Source of the DNA: Mucilaginibacter sp. OK098
GTDB lineage: Bacteria; Bacteroidota; Bacteroidia; Sphingobacteriales; Sphingobacteriaceae
Length of the DNA stretch: 64,000 nucleotides
Assembly (NCBI RefSeq): GCF_900142915.1
Contig: NZ_FRCM01000002.1
Location: 124,001 to 188,000 of the forward strand
Direction of reading: 5' to 3'
Below the pieces are notes generated by a model. The model saw nothing but the letters and a program-made list of their open reading frames with translations. It was not told where the DNA came from and made no database searches. How positions within the stretch are numbered: the first letter of the stretch is position 1; the number at the start of each line of letters is the position of its first letter. The position numbers and the translations under genes were made by a program. Positions 27,369 to 37,395 of the stretch are shown piece after piece.

Positions 27369-29570
27369 ATGACAAAACCCCGCCATTTAAACCTTGTTAT
27401 TTTATTTTTACTTACCACCTTTTCCGTTTTTGAGGCAAAGGCGCAAACCCCTGTACATTCACCGGCAAAAGACACGCTTGCACTTGATAGCGTGACAATA
27501 AGAGACAGCCGCTCAAAACATTTACCTGATGTAGTTGGCACAAGCGTATTTGCCGGTAAAAAAACTTACGTAATATATCCTGATGCCGGTAGGGCTAACA
27601 CGGCAGCCAGTAACATCCGCACCATTTTTGGGAGTATCCCGGGCGTTAATGTGTGGGAAATGAGCGGCAACGGTTTCCAGGTAAATATTGGCACCCGCGG
27701 TACCGATACCCATCGCAGTAATGAAACCAATGTGCGTCAAAATGGCTATAACACTAATTCTGACCTCTTTGGCTATCCGGAGGCGCATTATGTGCCCCAG
27801 TTTGATGCCGTAAGCGAGATCCAGGTAGTTCGTGGCTCGGCGGCCCTGCAGTTTGGCAGCCAGTTTGGCGGCATGGTAAATTATAAAATAAAGGATGGCG
27901 ATACCAGCAAGGCGTTTAGCATTGAAAGCAACCAAACGGCAGGATCAAATAAATACTTTAACTCGTTTAACGCAATTAGCGGTAAAAGCGGTAAATGGAG
28001 CTACTACGCTTATTACGCAAGCCGTAGCGGCGATGGCTGGCGCAATAATGCACGCTTTAACGGGCAATGGTTTTATGGCAACTTAAAGTACCAGTTTAAT
28101 AATAAGGGTAGCATTGCGCTGCAGTTTTCGCGTGTTAACTTTTTTGAGCAGGATGCCGGCGGCTTAACCGATGCGCAGTTCAATGCCAATAACCGCCAGG
28201 CCACGCGCACCCGTAACTATTTCGACCCTGAGATAAACATACCGGCCCTGTTGTTTAATTATAAGCTGGGCGATAATACCAAACTGGAGGTAACATCGCA
28301 CGGCATAATCGGGCAGCGTAACAGCGTACAATTTTTAAATAACCCCAATGTTGCCGATACCGTTAATAAAAAACTAAATACCTATAACCCACGCCAGGTA
28401 GACCGTGATTACTACTACGGCTTTACTACCGAAGCCCGCTTGCTTACCCGTTATAAACTGGGCAGCCTTACCAGCACCTTTACCAGCGGACTGCGCTATT
28501 TTACTGAGCTTACCAACCGCAGGCAAAAGGCTACCGGTACCACCGGGTCAGACTATGACCTTACCGTTTTAAAACCCTATGGTATTGACCTGCACCTGCA
28601 CACCCATAATTATGCTGCATTTGCCGAAAACGTTTTTCAGATAACGCCAAAGTTCACCATAACACCGGGAGCAAGGTATGAAATTATCAATACAAGCCTT
28701 GAGGGAGTTATTGATAATGCAGTTGACCATGTTGCTTACCAAAATAAACGCCATTTCCCGCTGTTTGGCACCGGGCTGCAATACCAGCTTACCGCAAACA
28801 GCCAGTTTTACGGTAATATTTCGCAAGCTTACAGGCCGTTTAGCTACGCCAATATTATTCCGGGGAATGACCTTGCTGTGGTTAACCCCAACTTAAGAGA
28901 TAGTCGCGGCTACGACGCTGACCTTGGCTACCGTGGCAACATTGGCAGCATATTCAACTACGACTTTAACCTGTATTATGTTTACTATGGCGACAGAATA
29001 GGTAACCTTACCGAGCTTAACTCATCCAACCAAACCTATATTTATACCACAAACATAGGTAACGGCGCAGCTAAGGGGGCTGAGCTTTACACAGAAATAT
29101 CCTTATGGCGTACCTTTAACAAAAATGCGGTGAGCGATATCCGCCTGTTTAACTCATTAGGGTATGATCATGCCCGCTACACCAGTGGTTCGCTGGCCAA
29201 TGGAGCTACCAATATAAGCCTTGCCGGTAAATGGCTGGAAGGCACACCGGAGTGGATAAACCGCACGGGCCTAACCTACCTTAACAAACATGTAAGCACA
29301 ACCCTGCAATACAGCTATGTAGGTAAAAATTATACCGACGCCAATAACACAGTATTTAACCCAACAGGACTAAGCGGCATTGTGCCTGCCTATCACGTTT
29401 TTGATTGGTCGTTTAACTACAGCTTTTTTAAAAACTATCACATCTTCAGTAATATCAGCAACGTATTTAATGCCAAATACTTTAGTCGCCGCATAACCAT
29501 ATTGCCCGGTCCCGGCATATTACCGGCCGACGGCAGGACATTTAACGTAGGGTTTGGAGTGAAAATATAA
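27369..29570 (+). CDS. TonB-dependent receptor, FecA/siderophore-like
   Basis: Outer-membrane active transporter of the iron-chelate type rather than SusC type: 733 residues, no carboxypeptidase-D-like domain and no SusD partner. Signal peptide 1-26 (ending AKAQ), plug with VVGTSVFAGKKTYVIYPD, IFGSIPGVNVWEMSGNGFQ, IGTRGTDTHRSNETNVRQNG and EIQVVRGSAALQFGSQFGG, then a 22-strand barrel ending GRTFNVGFGVKI. The plug resembles ferric-dicitrate (FecA) receptors. The ligand is unproven. There is no FecI/FecR pair beside it; an OmpR-type two-component system follows on the opposite strand. Confidence 0.88.
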   Translation: MTKPRHLNLVILFLLTTFSVFEAKAQTPVHSPAKDTLALDSVTIRDSRSKHLPDVVGTSVFAGKKTYVIYPDAGRANTAASNIRTIFGSIPGVNVWEMSGNGFQVNIGTRGTDTHRSNETNVRQNGYNTNSDLFGYPEAHYVPQFDAVSEIQVVRGSAALQFGSQFGGMVNYKIKDGDTSKAFSIESNQTAGSNKYFNSFNAISGKSGKWSYYAYYASRSGDGWRNNARFNGQWFYGNLKYQFNNKGSIALQFSRVNFFEQDAGGLTDAQFNANNRQATRTRNYFDPEINIPALLFNYKLGDNTKLEVTSHGIIGQRNSVQFLNNPNVADTVNKKLNTYNPRQVDRDYYYGFTTEARLLTRYKLGSLTSTFTSGLRYFTELTNRRQKATGTTGSDYDLTVLKPYGIDLHLHTHNYAAFAENVFQITPKFTITPGARYEIINTSLEGVIDNAVDHVAYQNKRHFPLFGTGLQYQLTANSQFYGNISQAYRPFSYANIIPGNDLAVVNPNLRDSRGYDADLGYRGNIGSIFNYDFNLYYVYYGDRIGNLTELNSSNQTYIYTTNIGNGAAKGAELYTEISLWRTFNKNAVSDIRLFNSLGYDHARYTSGSLANGATNISLAGKWLEGTPEWINRTGLTYLNKHVSTTLQYSYVGKNYTDANNTVFNPTGLSGIVPAYHVFDWSFNYSFFKNYHIFSNISNVFNAKYFSRRITILPGPGILPADGRTFNVGFGVKI

Positions 29571-29649
29571 CGATGTTTACGCAGGGCGTTTTATAGGTTG
29601 AATAAATTTATAAGATGCCTTGCGAAAATATTATTATACCGTTGATGTA

Positions 29650-30921
29650 CTATTTTGGACCTTCTAGTAAATTGAAATTTATTTCAAAAGTATGCAGCAA
29701 TCCGTTATGACGATATGTAATATCCCAGTTATATAATTGGCAAATATTTTTAACAATGGTTAGGCCCAAGCCTGTCCCGTCTGATTTTTGCCCTTTGTGA
29801 AAGCGTTCAAATAACATATGTTCATCCAGCGGTTTTTCAGCACCCTGATTTTGAAAGATCAGCTTTTTATCGGTTAAGGTAATAAGTATTTTCCCGTTGT
29901 TTATATTATGCCTTATGGCATTGCTGAACAAATTGTTCAGCAAAATATCTAAAAGAAACTTACTGGCACAAACTTGTTTATCATGCAGATCCTCAGTAAC
30001 AGTTATGTTTTTTGATAATGATAACTCCTGGAATTGATGTACCTTTTGAATGATTACAGATTGCAGGCTTATTGTTTCTGCATCGTTGATTAAATTATTT
30101 TCAATCTTCACTAACAAAAGCATTGATTGGTTTAACCTCGATAGCTTACCTGTTGCCAGGTAAATATCATTTATCTGTTCATATTGTTCAAGTCTTAAGG
30201 TTTCATCCTGTATAAGTGTATCAAGTTTGGAAGTAATAACAGCCAGCGGCGTCATCATTTCATGCGATGCATTTTCGGTAAAATGTTTTAAATGCTGATA
30301 GTCATTTTTTACCCGTGAATACATTATCTGAACTGCTTTATTCAATTCATTAAACTCGTCCACTTTATTGGGTTTAATTGAAAAACCATCCGGATCAGCA
30401 ATATTAAAAGCTTTTAATTCATTAAGCGTACTATAAAACGGTCGCCATAAACCATTCAGCATATATTTATTAGTAATAAAAATTGTAAATAATAGTACAA
30501 CCATCAGCACAAGCGTGATAATAGTAATTAGCTGAATCAAATACTTAGTGGTTTCGTATGATTCTGTAATGGTAACTATGTAATGTTCACCCTTTAATGA
30601 TATCAACCCTGATATGGCCCGGCCGTCTTCGGCTTTCTTTTCGCGCGGGTTACTATAAATAGTATCAAAAAATCTGGTTTCAATTTTGGTATTGTTCGTT
30701 TTTACAAAAACAGTTTGGTCCTCATCAAAATCAACCTGCTTGGGCAGCTTTGCATTACGGTTTACATAATCAATAACTTCACCAATTTCTTCAGACAGAT
30801 CACGGTCAAGCTGGTTCCGGGCAATTTGATTAATAGCAAAGTAATAGATCACCGCACCGGCAATCAGAACAGTTATAGTAATAATTATACTGGCTTTATT
30901 ATAATGGGCCGATAACTTCAT
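29650..30921 (-). CDS. Sensor histidine kinase (OmpR-partner type)
   Basis: Membrane-bound sensor. Two transmembrane helices (about 11-29 and 125-150) flank a periplasmic domain of roughly 95 residues, followed by a HAMP-like linker, a HisKA domain with phospho-acceptor in ENASHEMMTPLAV and an HATPase domain with N-box NLFSNAIRHN and G-box SDGTGLGLTIVKNI. 423 residues is usual. Its ATG overlaps the response-regulator stop codon by 4 nt, so the pair is translationally coupled. The stimulus is unknown; the divergent cytochrome b561 and outer-membrane protein genes are the obvious candidate targets. Confidence 0.93.
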   Translation of the reverse strand: MKLSAHYNKASIIITITVLIAGAVIYYFAINQIARNQLDRDLSEEIGEVIDYVNRNAKLPKQVDFDEDQTVFVKTNNTKIETRFFDTIYSNPREKKAEDGRAISGLISLKGEHYIVTITESYETTKYLIQLITIITLVLMVVLLFTIFITNKYMLNGLWRPFYSTLNELKAFNIADPDGFSIKPNKVDEFNELNKAVQIMYSRVKNDYQHLKHFTENASHEMMTPLAVITSKLDTLIQDETLRLEQYEQINDIYLATGKLSRLNQSMLLLVKIENNLINDAETISLQSVIIQKVHQFQELSLSKNITVTEDLHDKQVCASKFLLDILLNNLFSNAIRHNINNGKILITLTDKKLIFQNQGAEKPLDEHMLFERFHKGQKSDGTGLGLTIVKNICQLYNWDITYRHNGLLHTFEINFNLLEGPK

Positions 30922-31595
30922 TCTGTCATAAATTTATAGCCTATACCGTAAATTGATTTCAGGTAATCTTTGCAGTTGGCATCAAGGAGTTTTTTCCTCA
31001 GGTTTTTAATATGGGTATAGATAAAATCGAAATTATCATGCATATCCATTTCATCTCCCCACATATGTTCTGCAATAGCAGTTTTTGAAATAACTTTCCC
31101 TTTGTTAGCTATAAAATACAACAGCATGTCATATTCTTTCCTGGTTAAAACAATACGGATCTGGTTAACTTCAACTGTTCGCCCAAGCAGGTTTATGGCT
31201 ATTTCATTAAATATAAGTTTATTATTGGTATTAAAAGTCTTGCGCCTGTAAGTGGCTACTACTCTTGCTTTAAGTTCAGCAAGGTGAAAAGGCTTGGTAA
31301 GATAATCGTCTGCGCCAATATTTAAGCCTTTTATTTTGTCATCAAGAGAATTTCTGGCTGATATTATTACTACGGCTTCGTTCCTGTTTTTCTCTCTCAG
31401 GTAATCCAAAACAGCAAACCCTTCGCCATCAGGCAGCCCTATATCCAGTAAAATACAATCGTATTCATAAGCAGATAATTTTTCGATTGCTGTATTTAAG
31501 CAGCCACAGCTTTCACAAATATCACTTTCTTCATTAAAGTAGTTGGTAATATTATCGCGAAGGCCTTGTTCATCTTCTATTATCAGGAGTTTCAA
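30918..31595 (-). CDS. OmpR/PhoB-family response regulator
   Basis: 225 residues: receiver domain with acidic pair Glu7-Asp8 (EDEQ), phosphorylation site Asp51 in LLDIGLPDG and Lys in YLTKPF, followed by a winged-helix Trans_reg_C domain (about 130-225) with RKEYDMLLYFIANKGKVIS and a terminal YGIGYKF. First gene of the two-gene operon with the histidine kinase. The short divergent region to the cytochrome b gene (31596-31723) contains the small inverted repeat AATCAT-GCA-ATGATT at 31704-31718, which might be an operator. Confidence 0.94.
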   Translation of the reverse strand: MKLLIIEDEQGLRDNITNYFNEESDICESCGCLNTAIEKLSAYEYDCILLDIGLPDGEGFAVLDYLREKNRNEAVVIISARNSLDDKIKGLNIGADDYLTKPFHLAELKARVVATYRRKTFNTNNKLIFNEIAINLLGRTVEVNQIRIVLTRKEYDMLLYFIANKGKVISKTAIAEHMWGDEMDMHDNFDFIYTHIKNLRKKLLDANCKDYLKSIYGIGYKFMTE

Positions 31596-31723
31596 ATGGT
31601 CTTTTTATCAAATATAATAAAGCATGTTGAAGAAATTCTGAAGATGAAGATCATTTACGCCGCAACTACAGAATTACTTCAAATTATGATTATATTTTTA
31701 AAAAATCATGCAATGATTAAAAT

Positions 31724-32398
31724 ATGACTGTTATTGAACCGGTAAAAATGGATGTGATCCATCCTCAAAAAAATAAAAAATATTCGCCTTCATTGCGCCT
31801 GTGGCATTGGGTTAACCTGGTTGTTATAAGCGGATCGCTGATAACCGTTTTGATCAATTCAACCATTACCGATGATCACACAACTTCATCATTAATAAAA
31901 ACCGAATTACAAAAATCAGGTGTAAACGCAAGTGAAGATCAGGCCAGGTCGGCAGCGCATGCATTAAGCGACAGTGTTTGGGATATTCATGTGTATTTTG
32001 GGTATTGCCTTGCCGGCCTGTTAGTATTCAGGCTGATATTGGAATTTTTTCAATTAGCCGATCAGAAATTTATAAGGCAGATGAAAAGCGCTTACGCAAA
32101 ATTTAATGCCATTAAAAAGAATAGGGAAATTGCCGGGCGTGAGCTTACGGTAAAACTCATATATGCTGCATTTTACCTTTTATTGGTAATTCTGGTTATA
32201 ACCGGTTTATTTTTGGCTTTTGAAGATGCTTTAGCCGCATACAAATCCATAAGGCACAGTGTTAAAGAAGTACATAGTTTTTGCATGTACCTGGTTTTAG
32301 CTTTTATAGCAGTGCATTTAGCAGGTGTATTTCTTGCCGAAAGAAAAGACTCAAAAGGAATAGTTTCTGATATGATAAATGGCGGCAATGAAAATTAG
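31724..32398 (+). CDS. Cytochrome b561-type membrane haem protein
   Basis: Likely transfers electrons between the quinone pool and a periplasmic partner. 224 residues with four predicted membrane helices (about 26-46, 85-107, 145-166 and 183-205) and helix-embedded histidines suited to bind two b haems: SLRLWHWVN, WDIHVYFGY, KEVHSF and FIAVHLAG. It belongs to the cytochrome b/b6-domain family, such as B-type haem subunits of hydrogenases and thiosulfate or formate enzymes, but no enzyme subunit is adjacent. The 3' end overlaps the next gene. Confidence 0.85.
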   Translation: MTVIEPVKMDVIHPQKNKKYSPSLRLWHWVNLVVISGSLITVLINSTITDDHTTSSLIKTELQKSGVNASEDQARSAAHALSDSVWDIHVYFGYCLAGLLVFRLILEFFQLADQKFIRQMKSAYAKFNAIKKNREIAGRELTVKLIYAAFYLLLVILVITGLFLAFEDALAAYKSIRHSVKEVHSFCMYLVLAFIAVHLAGVFLAERKDSKGIVSDMINGGNEN

Positions 32399-33167
32399 TA
32401 ATACGCATAAAACGTTATTGATATTTATAAGCTTATCGCTTATTTGCTGCATTGTTAAAGCTCAGGATAATTACGAGATCCAGGTTTATGGTTCAGAAAC
32501 CGTAGAAAAAGGCCGCACCATGGTTGAGCTGCACAGTAATTACACGGCAAATGGATTTACAACCGGTGCAAATGGCGAATTGCCTGACAATCATGTTGTT
32601 CATGAAACCATTGAAATTACTCACGGCTGGACCCCATGGTTCGAAACCGGCTTTTATATTTTTAACTCAATAGGCGGCCAGGGCCGAACAGCTTATGTTG
32701 GTTCACACATTCGCCCACGTTTTGCAGCGCCTGCCGAATGGAAATGGCCGGTAGGTGTAAGTTTGTCAACAGAGTTTGGTTTTCAAAAACGGGCCTTTTC
32801 CGCAAATACCAGCACCTTAGAAATAAGGCCAATAGTTGATAAAAAATGGAACAAGCTGTACATCTCAGTTAACCCCACACTTGATAAAAGCTTTGCCGGA
32901 CCAGACGAAAACAGGGGCTTCATATTTTCGCCTAATGTGAAAGGCAGCTATGATGTAAGTAAAATTGTTGCGCTGGGCCTTGAATATTATGGAAGCACAG
33001 GGCCATTTTTTCATTACGACCCTTTGCAGCAGCAACAGCAACAATTGTTTGTAGCCACAGATTTAAATTATAACGCCGACTGGGAGTTTAATGGCGGTAT
33101 TGGCTATGGTTTTACAAAGGGCACCGATAAAGCTATTTTTAAAATAATAATTGGCAGAAGGTTTTAA
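32388..33167 (+). CDS. Exported outer-membrane beta-barrel-like protein of unknown function
   Basis: No family recognised. 259 residues: a signal peptide ending VKAQ, then alternating short strands (NYEIQVYGSETVEKGRTMVE, HETIEITHGWTPWFETGFY, FIFSPNVKGSYDVSK) and a C-terminal GYGFTKGTDKAIFKIIIGRRF typical of small barrels. A Gln run (DPLQQQQQQL) is near residue 218. ATG 32379 is possible, but ATG 32388 gives a better signal peptide. It overlaps the cytochrome b gene by 11 bp, suggesting translational coupling and a shared redox-linked role, and overlaps the convergent S8 protease gene by 4 bp. A decayed copy of its 3' end lies at 37396. Confidence 0.75.
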   Translation: MKISNTHKTLLIFISLSLICCIVKAQDNYEIQVYGSETVEKGRTMVELHSNYTANGFTTGANGELPDNHVVHETIEITHGWTPWFETGFYIFNSIGGQGRTAYVGSHIRPRFAAPAEWKWPVGVSLSTEFGFQKRAFSANTSTLEIRPIVDKKWNKLYISVNPTLDKSFAGPDENRGFIFSPNVKGSYDVSKIVALGLEYYGSTGPFFHYDPLQQQQQQLFVATDLNYNADWEFNGGIGYGFTKGTDKAIFKIIIGRRF

Positions 33168-35968
33168 ATTTTAATCAGTTTACCCTGATAAACAATTTTC
33201 CCTTTTAGCATTATTACATAAACATATACCCCGGGATTAAGGTTTAGCTGGAAAGTATTCTGCAATTCATTAATGGCCTTATCCAGGCTTAACCTTCCGC
33301 CGGCATCATATAGCTTAAACTCGTAATCATTAATATCGCCGCTCAATATGTTCACCTGGGTGCTTACCGGGTTAGGGTATATGGTAAACTGACTATTTTG
33401 TAAAAATGTGGCGTCGGCAAGGTCAGAGTAAGTGATCTTGCCATCTTCGGTAATGAGTTTTGCCCGATAATACTGAATTCCTTTTTTAGGATTGACATCT
33501 ATAAACTGATAGGCTAATGCCGAATTAACTGTGGTTGTACCCAGCGTTGCATAAGTATTTGTACCGGTCTGTTTTTCCCAGGTGATGGATTTGAGGTTTA
33601 CTACACTGCCTATTTGCAGGTTAAGCGCTATGGTATTATTTATTACATTGGCCAATAAGGTTTTAATATAACAACCCACACCCTGGGCGGTAGCATCAAT
33701 AGTAAGGCTTTTTATTCCTTCAAAACCATCGCCCTGCGCACTCACCGCAAAATATGATGTTGCCTGTTGCTGGGCTGGTATAATAATGGCAGTATCCATT
33801 ACGGTAGTAAATTGTTGTAGTAAATTATCTTTGATGGTGTAAATAACATAACCTTTACTCCCCAGCTGGGCTTTCCAGTGAAGTAAAGTACCGTCGGTAC
33901 AATTATACCCCACTTCCAGGTTCAAAGGTTTTGAAATTACAAACTCTTTGCTGGTAAATACCTGCCCGTTAATATCCATTTTAAGCATACCTGTTGTAAA
34001 GGCATCGGGCGCAGTCCAGTCATAATATTTATCTTTCAGGGTGATGTTGCCAATAGCGTTCCAGGTGGCTCCATGGTCATAACTTACGCTCAATTGGCCA
34101 GATGCGGTGCTGAATGAGCTTTGCCAGCGCAGGTAGTTTTCCGCTGTCGCAAAAAGCTGGTCGCGGCCTGCGGGATAGGTCCACTCAAAGCGGTTTGCCG
34201 TTACAGCCTGGTGCGCAATATAAAAGGCTTGTGAGCCAGATGCTACTTTAGCGCCCTTTATATGAATAATATAATTACCTGCAGCAGGGTTTTGTAAAGT
34301 TACCTGCTCCGTGTTATTCAGGGTATCCCTTTTACGCACAGCCAGTTTCAATAATGAATCTAACGAGGGGTACGAACTCAGGGTCCATGGCAATAGGGTT
34401 TGGCCATTGGGTGTGGTTATTGACAGATCAAGATCATTGACCAGGGCAGTAGGCGCATTGAGTAACGCAGGCGGATCGTTCCAGGCTAATGACACTTTAA
34501 ATTCGCTGTTACCTGCCGGAACGTTTATGATATAATCAGTTTGTTGTCCGCTACTTACTGATCCTTTTTTAAAACGGCCTTCGTTAATAGTTCGCAACGC
34601 TTCAAGGGCATTAAGCTGCCCGTAGCCTGTTTTATGGTCTACACCCGGCAAACCAATATCATCTGCCGAATTAATAAGCACGCTTTTGATCAACGCTGCT
34701 GATGGTAATTGCCCCGTTTGCATTTTATAAGCCTGCTGTAACAGCACCACCGTACCCGAAACTAATGCCGCTGCCCCCGATGTGCCGTCTTCTCCATTAG
34801 CCACAAGTTCAGGCTTAATCCGGCCATCATACGCCGGGCCTGCCGAACTCAAATCTTCAGGTGCACCCGTACGATCGGTACCACCAACAACCAACACATT
34901 TTTCGCTTGTTTAAAGGTGCCCGATAGGTTGGCTACTCCTGTAATGCCGTTGTATACCCCTGTTGCAGATGCCGATGTGCCTATATTTCCTGACGAGAAT
35001 ACATGGGTTATTGAATCATTCTCCATCACCTGCTGGTCATAAGCCACAGCTTCGGCCCCGTAATAATTTTCGATCCCGGTGCCGTAGGAGTGATTTTGTA
35101 CTCCAATATCAAAAGCTTTAAAAATGGCTGTGCTATCTGGCAGTAACCGGGCAAAGTCTGACGAGGTGAACCTTACCTTGGGCGCCGCCCCAAGCCCCAG
35201 GATATATGAATTGCCGTTGCCTCCAATTAAGGTAGCCATAATAGTGGCATGCCCCGAAGTAACATCAGCCGCCTTGAACGAGTTGAATGAGCGGCCGAGC
35301 AGGTCAAGGTCATTATCATAACGCTGTTCTTTAATGCCAATGTTTATACCGCTGCCATTAATAGCCGGATAATTATCGGCAATAGCCGAGACTTGGTTTA
35401 TACCCAGGTCAATATCATTAATTACCAACTCGGCATGAGCTTTCCGGGTAACATTTGCAAAAACAACATATGGCTGCTGTAACAGATCGGGCAGCTGCTG
35501 TAATGTTATATTCAGCGTTACTATATTTGCGGTTTGAGCGGTTATTTCACCGTATTTTTTGATAGCTGTTAATACCGAATCGTTGCAGGAGGTAACTGAT
35601 AAGTCTACAGACTGATTTCTGGACGGATGTTTTTGTAAAAGCAGCAGCAAATTATCTGTAGCTTTCCATAATGAGCTTACATGTGTGGCTTCCTGTATAT
35701 TTTTATCGCCTGATAAATCAGCGGCTGACGCTACCACATAAAAGTTATAAGATACTCTTTTTACCAGGCGGAGTTTTTTAATATCAGCCTTAGCCGGATC
35801 CTTAAATTTAACCAGGTAATAGTTAATGTTATTATTTGTGTTCAACAACCCGGCAACAGGTGCACCCTTATAAAGCCCGGCAATGGCTTTATCGCTCATT
35901 GGCTTTTGTGCCCGGGACAGTTTAAAGCATAAAAATATCAGTAAAAAACAAAGCGATTTTTTAACCAT
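33164..35968 (-). CDS. Type IX-secreted S8 (subtilisin-like) serine protease with altered active site
   Basis: 934 residues: signal peptide (1-20), an N-terminal prodomain-like region, a subtilase domain (about 200-460), a jelly-roll/PPC-like region (about 475-580), Ig-like modules and a C-terminal type IX secretion sorting domain (FTIYPNPVSTQVNI... ending GKLIKI). The catalytic His240 (SGHATIMATLIGG), oxyanion Asn328 (FSSGN) and Ser397 (DGTSGAAA) are present. The usual Asp (xxxDTG) aligns with Glu214 in INIGIKEQRYDN, so the triad may be Glu-His-Ser or the enzyme may be impaired. Also, the normal Pro after the Ser motif is missing. Probably secreted through the type IX system. Confidence 0.87.
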   Translation of the reverse strand: MVKKSLCFLLIFLCFKLSRAQKPMSDKAIAGLYKGAPVAGLLNTNNNINYYLVKFKDPAKADIKKLRLVKRVSYNFYVVASAADLSGDKNIQEATHVSSLWKATDNLLLLLQKHPSRNQSVDLSVTSCNDSVLTAIKKYGEITAQTANIVTLNITLQQLPDLLQQPYVVFANVTRKAHAELVINDIDLGINQVSAIADNYPAINGSGINIGIKEQRYDNDLDLLGRSFNSFKAADVTSGHATIMATLIGGNGNSYILGLGAAPKVRFTSSDFARLLPDSTAIFKAFDIGVQNHSYGTGIENYYGAEAVAYDQQVMENDSITHVFSSGNIGTSASATGVYNGITGVANLSGTFKQAKNVLVVGGTDRTGAPEDLSSAGPAYDGRIKPELVANGEDGTSGAAALVSGTVVLLQQAYKMQTGQLPSAALIKSVLINSADDIGLPGVDHKTGYGQLNALEALRTINEGRFKKGSVSSGQQTDYIINVPAGNSEFKVSLAWNDPPALLNAPTALVNDLDLSITTPNGQTLLPWTLSSYPSLDSLLKLAVRKRDTLNNTEQVTLQNPAAGNYIIHIKGAKVASGSQAFYIAHQAVTANRFEWTYPAGRDQLFATAENYLRWQSSFSTASGQLSVSYDHGATWNAIGNITLKDKYYDWTAPDAFTTGMLKMDINGQVFTSKEFVISKPLNLEVGYNCTDGTLLHWKAQLGSKGYVIYTIKDNLLQQFTTVMDTAIIIPAQQQATSYFAVSAQGDGFEGIKSLTIDATAQGVGCYIKTLLANVINNTIALNLQIGSVVNLKSITWEKQTGTNTYATLGTTTVNSALAYQFIDVNPKKGIQYYRAKLITEDGKITYSDLADATFLQNSQFTIYPNPVSTQVNILSGDINDYEFKLYDAGGRLSLDKAINELQNTFQLNLNPGVYVYVIMLKGKIVYQGKLIKI

Positions 35969-35979
35969 ACTGTATATTA

Positions 35980-36010
35980 AACTAAAGGGGAGTTACACTC
36001 CCCTTTAGTT
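35980..36010 (-). terminator. Perfect 14-bp hairpin between the M57 and S8 protease genes
   Basis: AACTAAAGGGGAGT (35980-35993) and ACTCCCCTTTAGTT (35997-36010) pair perfectly around a 3-nt loop. On the minus strand it is followed only by TTTAAT, so it is a weak-tailed terminator or an attenuator/stabiliser between the two protease genes. Confidence 0.65.
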
Positions 36011-36056
36011 AGTAAAACTACTTTGTTGATCAATAAGAAGCAATACGATAAAGTTT

Positions 36057-36893
36057 TTAGTACAAATAGTTTAACGCTATTACGTCATTTGCGTTAAATG
36101 AACGGTCGGTTCCGCTTGAGCAGGCCAGCATAAATGAAGCCGCATCAAATGTTTTGGTTGGTGTACCAGGGATGTGAACAGCTCCGATACCTGCACTACC
36201 TTCATTAACTGCAGATCCTCCGCAGCTTAAAGAACGGTTAAAGTAATCCGTATGACGGAAACCTATGCAATGCCCCATTTCGTGCTGAATTACCGAAGTA
36301 ACATACCCCACATCAGGATTAGTTCCATAAGCTTGCGCATTGGTATTAAGCTGGATCTGATTGTAAGGGTTGCCCGATGAAGTTGGGAAGCCCGAAGAAC
36401 CTAAAGTGATGTAACCACCGCTTGGACCCTGGTTAAAACCAATGATCTGGATGCTGCCACCACTACTTACCACCTGGAATTTAAGCGTAAGGTTTAACGC
36501 ATTATAGCGTGATACAGCGTTAGCTGTAGCAGTAGCGTAAACTGTAGGTAAATTTGAAACTGATACAGTAATTGTTCTTGGAAGATTTTTAACCAGGTTG
36601 GTCGTCCGGTACTGTTCTGTTTCAGCAATTCTAAGGTTTGGGCTAGTGCTTACCTCCGAAAGGTTGGCCGGGGTTAGCATAATATCACCTTCTACCAGGT
36701 AATTATCGCCCACTTTGCGCACATTATCTGTGCTAAAACCCAGATCGGAGATCTTTTGGGTAGCATCGGCTGAAATTTGTGTAGCAGGATCAACCTTTTT
36801 TTCGGTGCTTTGATTGTTTTTTGTACAAGCGGTTAGTAATGAAGTTGCACATACCATGCATACCCCAATTTTAAATAAGAGTTGTTTTTTCAT
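36057..36893 (-). CDS. M57-type zinc metalloprotease lipoprotein (HEIGH-like)
   Basis: Exported zinc protease. A start at 36995 is possible but would bury the signal; ATG at 36893 gives a lipoprotein signal with lipobox LTAC (Cys23). Residues about 85-190 form an N-terminal region, then the zinc site HEMGHCIGFRH with two His, a Glu and a third His ligand, preceded by VTSVIQ. The C-terminal segment GTPTKTFDAASFMLACSSGT and FNANDVIALNYLY matches the M57 dual-action peptidase pattern. 278 residues is usual. It is 89 bp upstream of the S8 protease gene on the same strand. Substrates are unknown. Confidence 0.9.
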   Translation of the reverse strand: MKKQLLFKIGVCMVCATSLLTACTKNNQSTEKKVDPATQISADATQKISDLGFSTDNVRKVGDNYLVEGDIMLTPANLSEVSTSPNLRIAETEQYRTTNLVKNLPRTITVSVSNLPTVYATATANAVSRYNALNLTLKFQVVSSGGSIQIIGFNQGPSGGYITLGSSGFPTSSGNPYNQIQLNTNAQAYGTNPDVGYVTSVIQHEMGHCIGFRHTDYFNRSLSCGGSAVNEGSAGIGAVHIPGTPTKTFDAASFMLACSSGTDRSFNANDVIALNYLY

Positions 36894-37395
36894 TTGTTGG
36901 TACTGTAATTTGTTAATAGTTAAATAATACTTAAAACAATCATCAGCTGGCCAGCCCATTGTTCCCACGATAAATATATTAAATCGCGTCAACATTAATT
37001 TAATATTTAATAAATATTTTAATCATAAATGCAATCATATTGCTCATAAGATAAAAAAATCACGTGCCATGTGTAATAATTACACGTGTAATACCAATTA
37101 ATAAATAAGTACAAACATTTGTATTAGATAAATTAAACCGTGTTTTTTTTACATTTATAAATTATTTTACAATAAATACCAGGAATGAACGGATCAAATC
37201 GAATCCAAAAAAAATCTTGAAAAAAAATTCAACAAACCTTGTTTTATTGAGATTTTCATCTGCCGGAAACCCATTTTTGAGCACCAAATCTGCGACAGAT
37301 CAGCTCATTGGAGAGCAGATTCTGCCTGATAAATGCCTGCGGTCATAAATTTTACAATAAATAACTTTGGATCTGGCTTGCTGATTTCAAGCTAA

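Noticed and set aside
33024..33044. CAG/CAA-rich tract coding for a Gln run
   Set aside because: Short simple-sequence tract inside a gene; could vary in length but there is no evidence for function.
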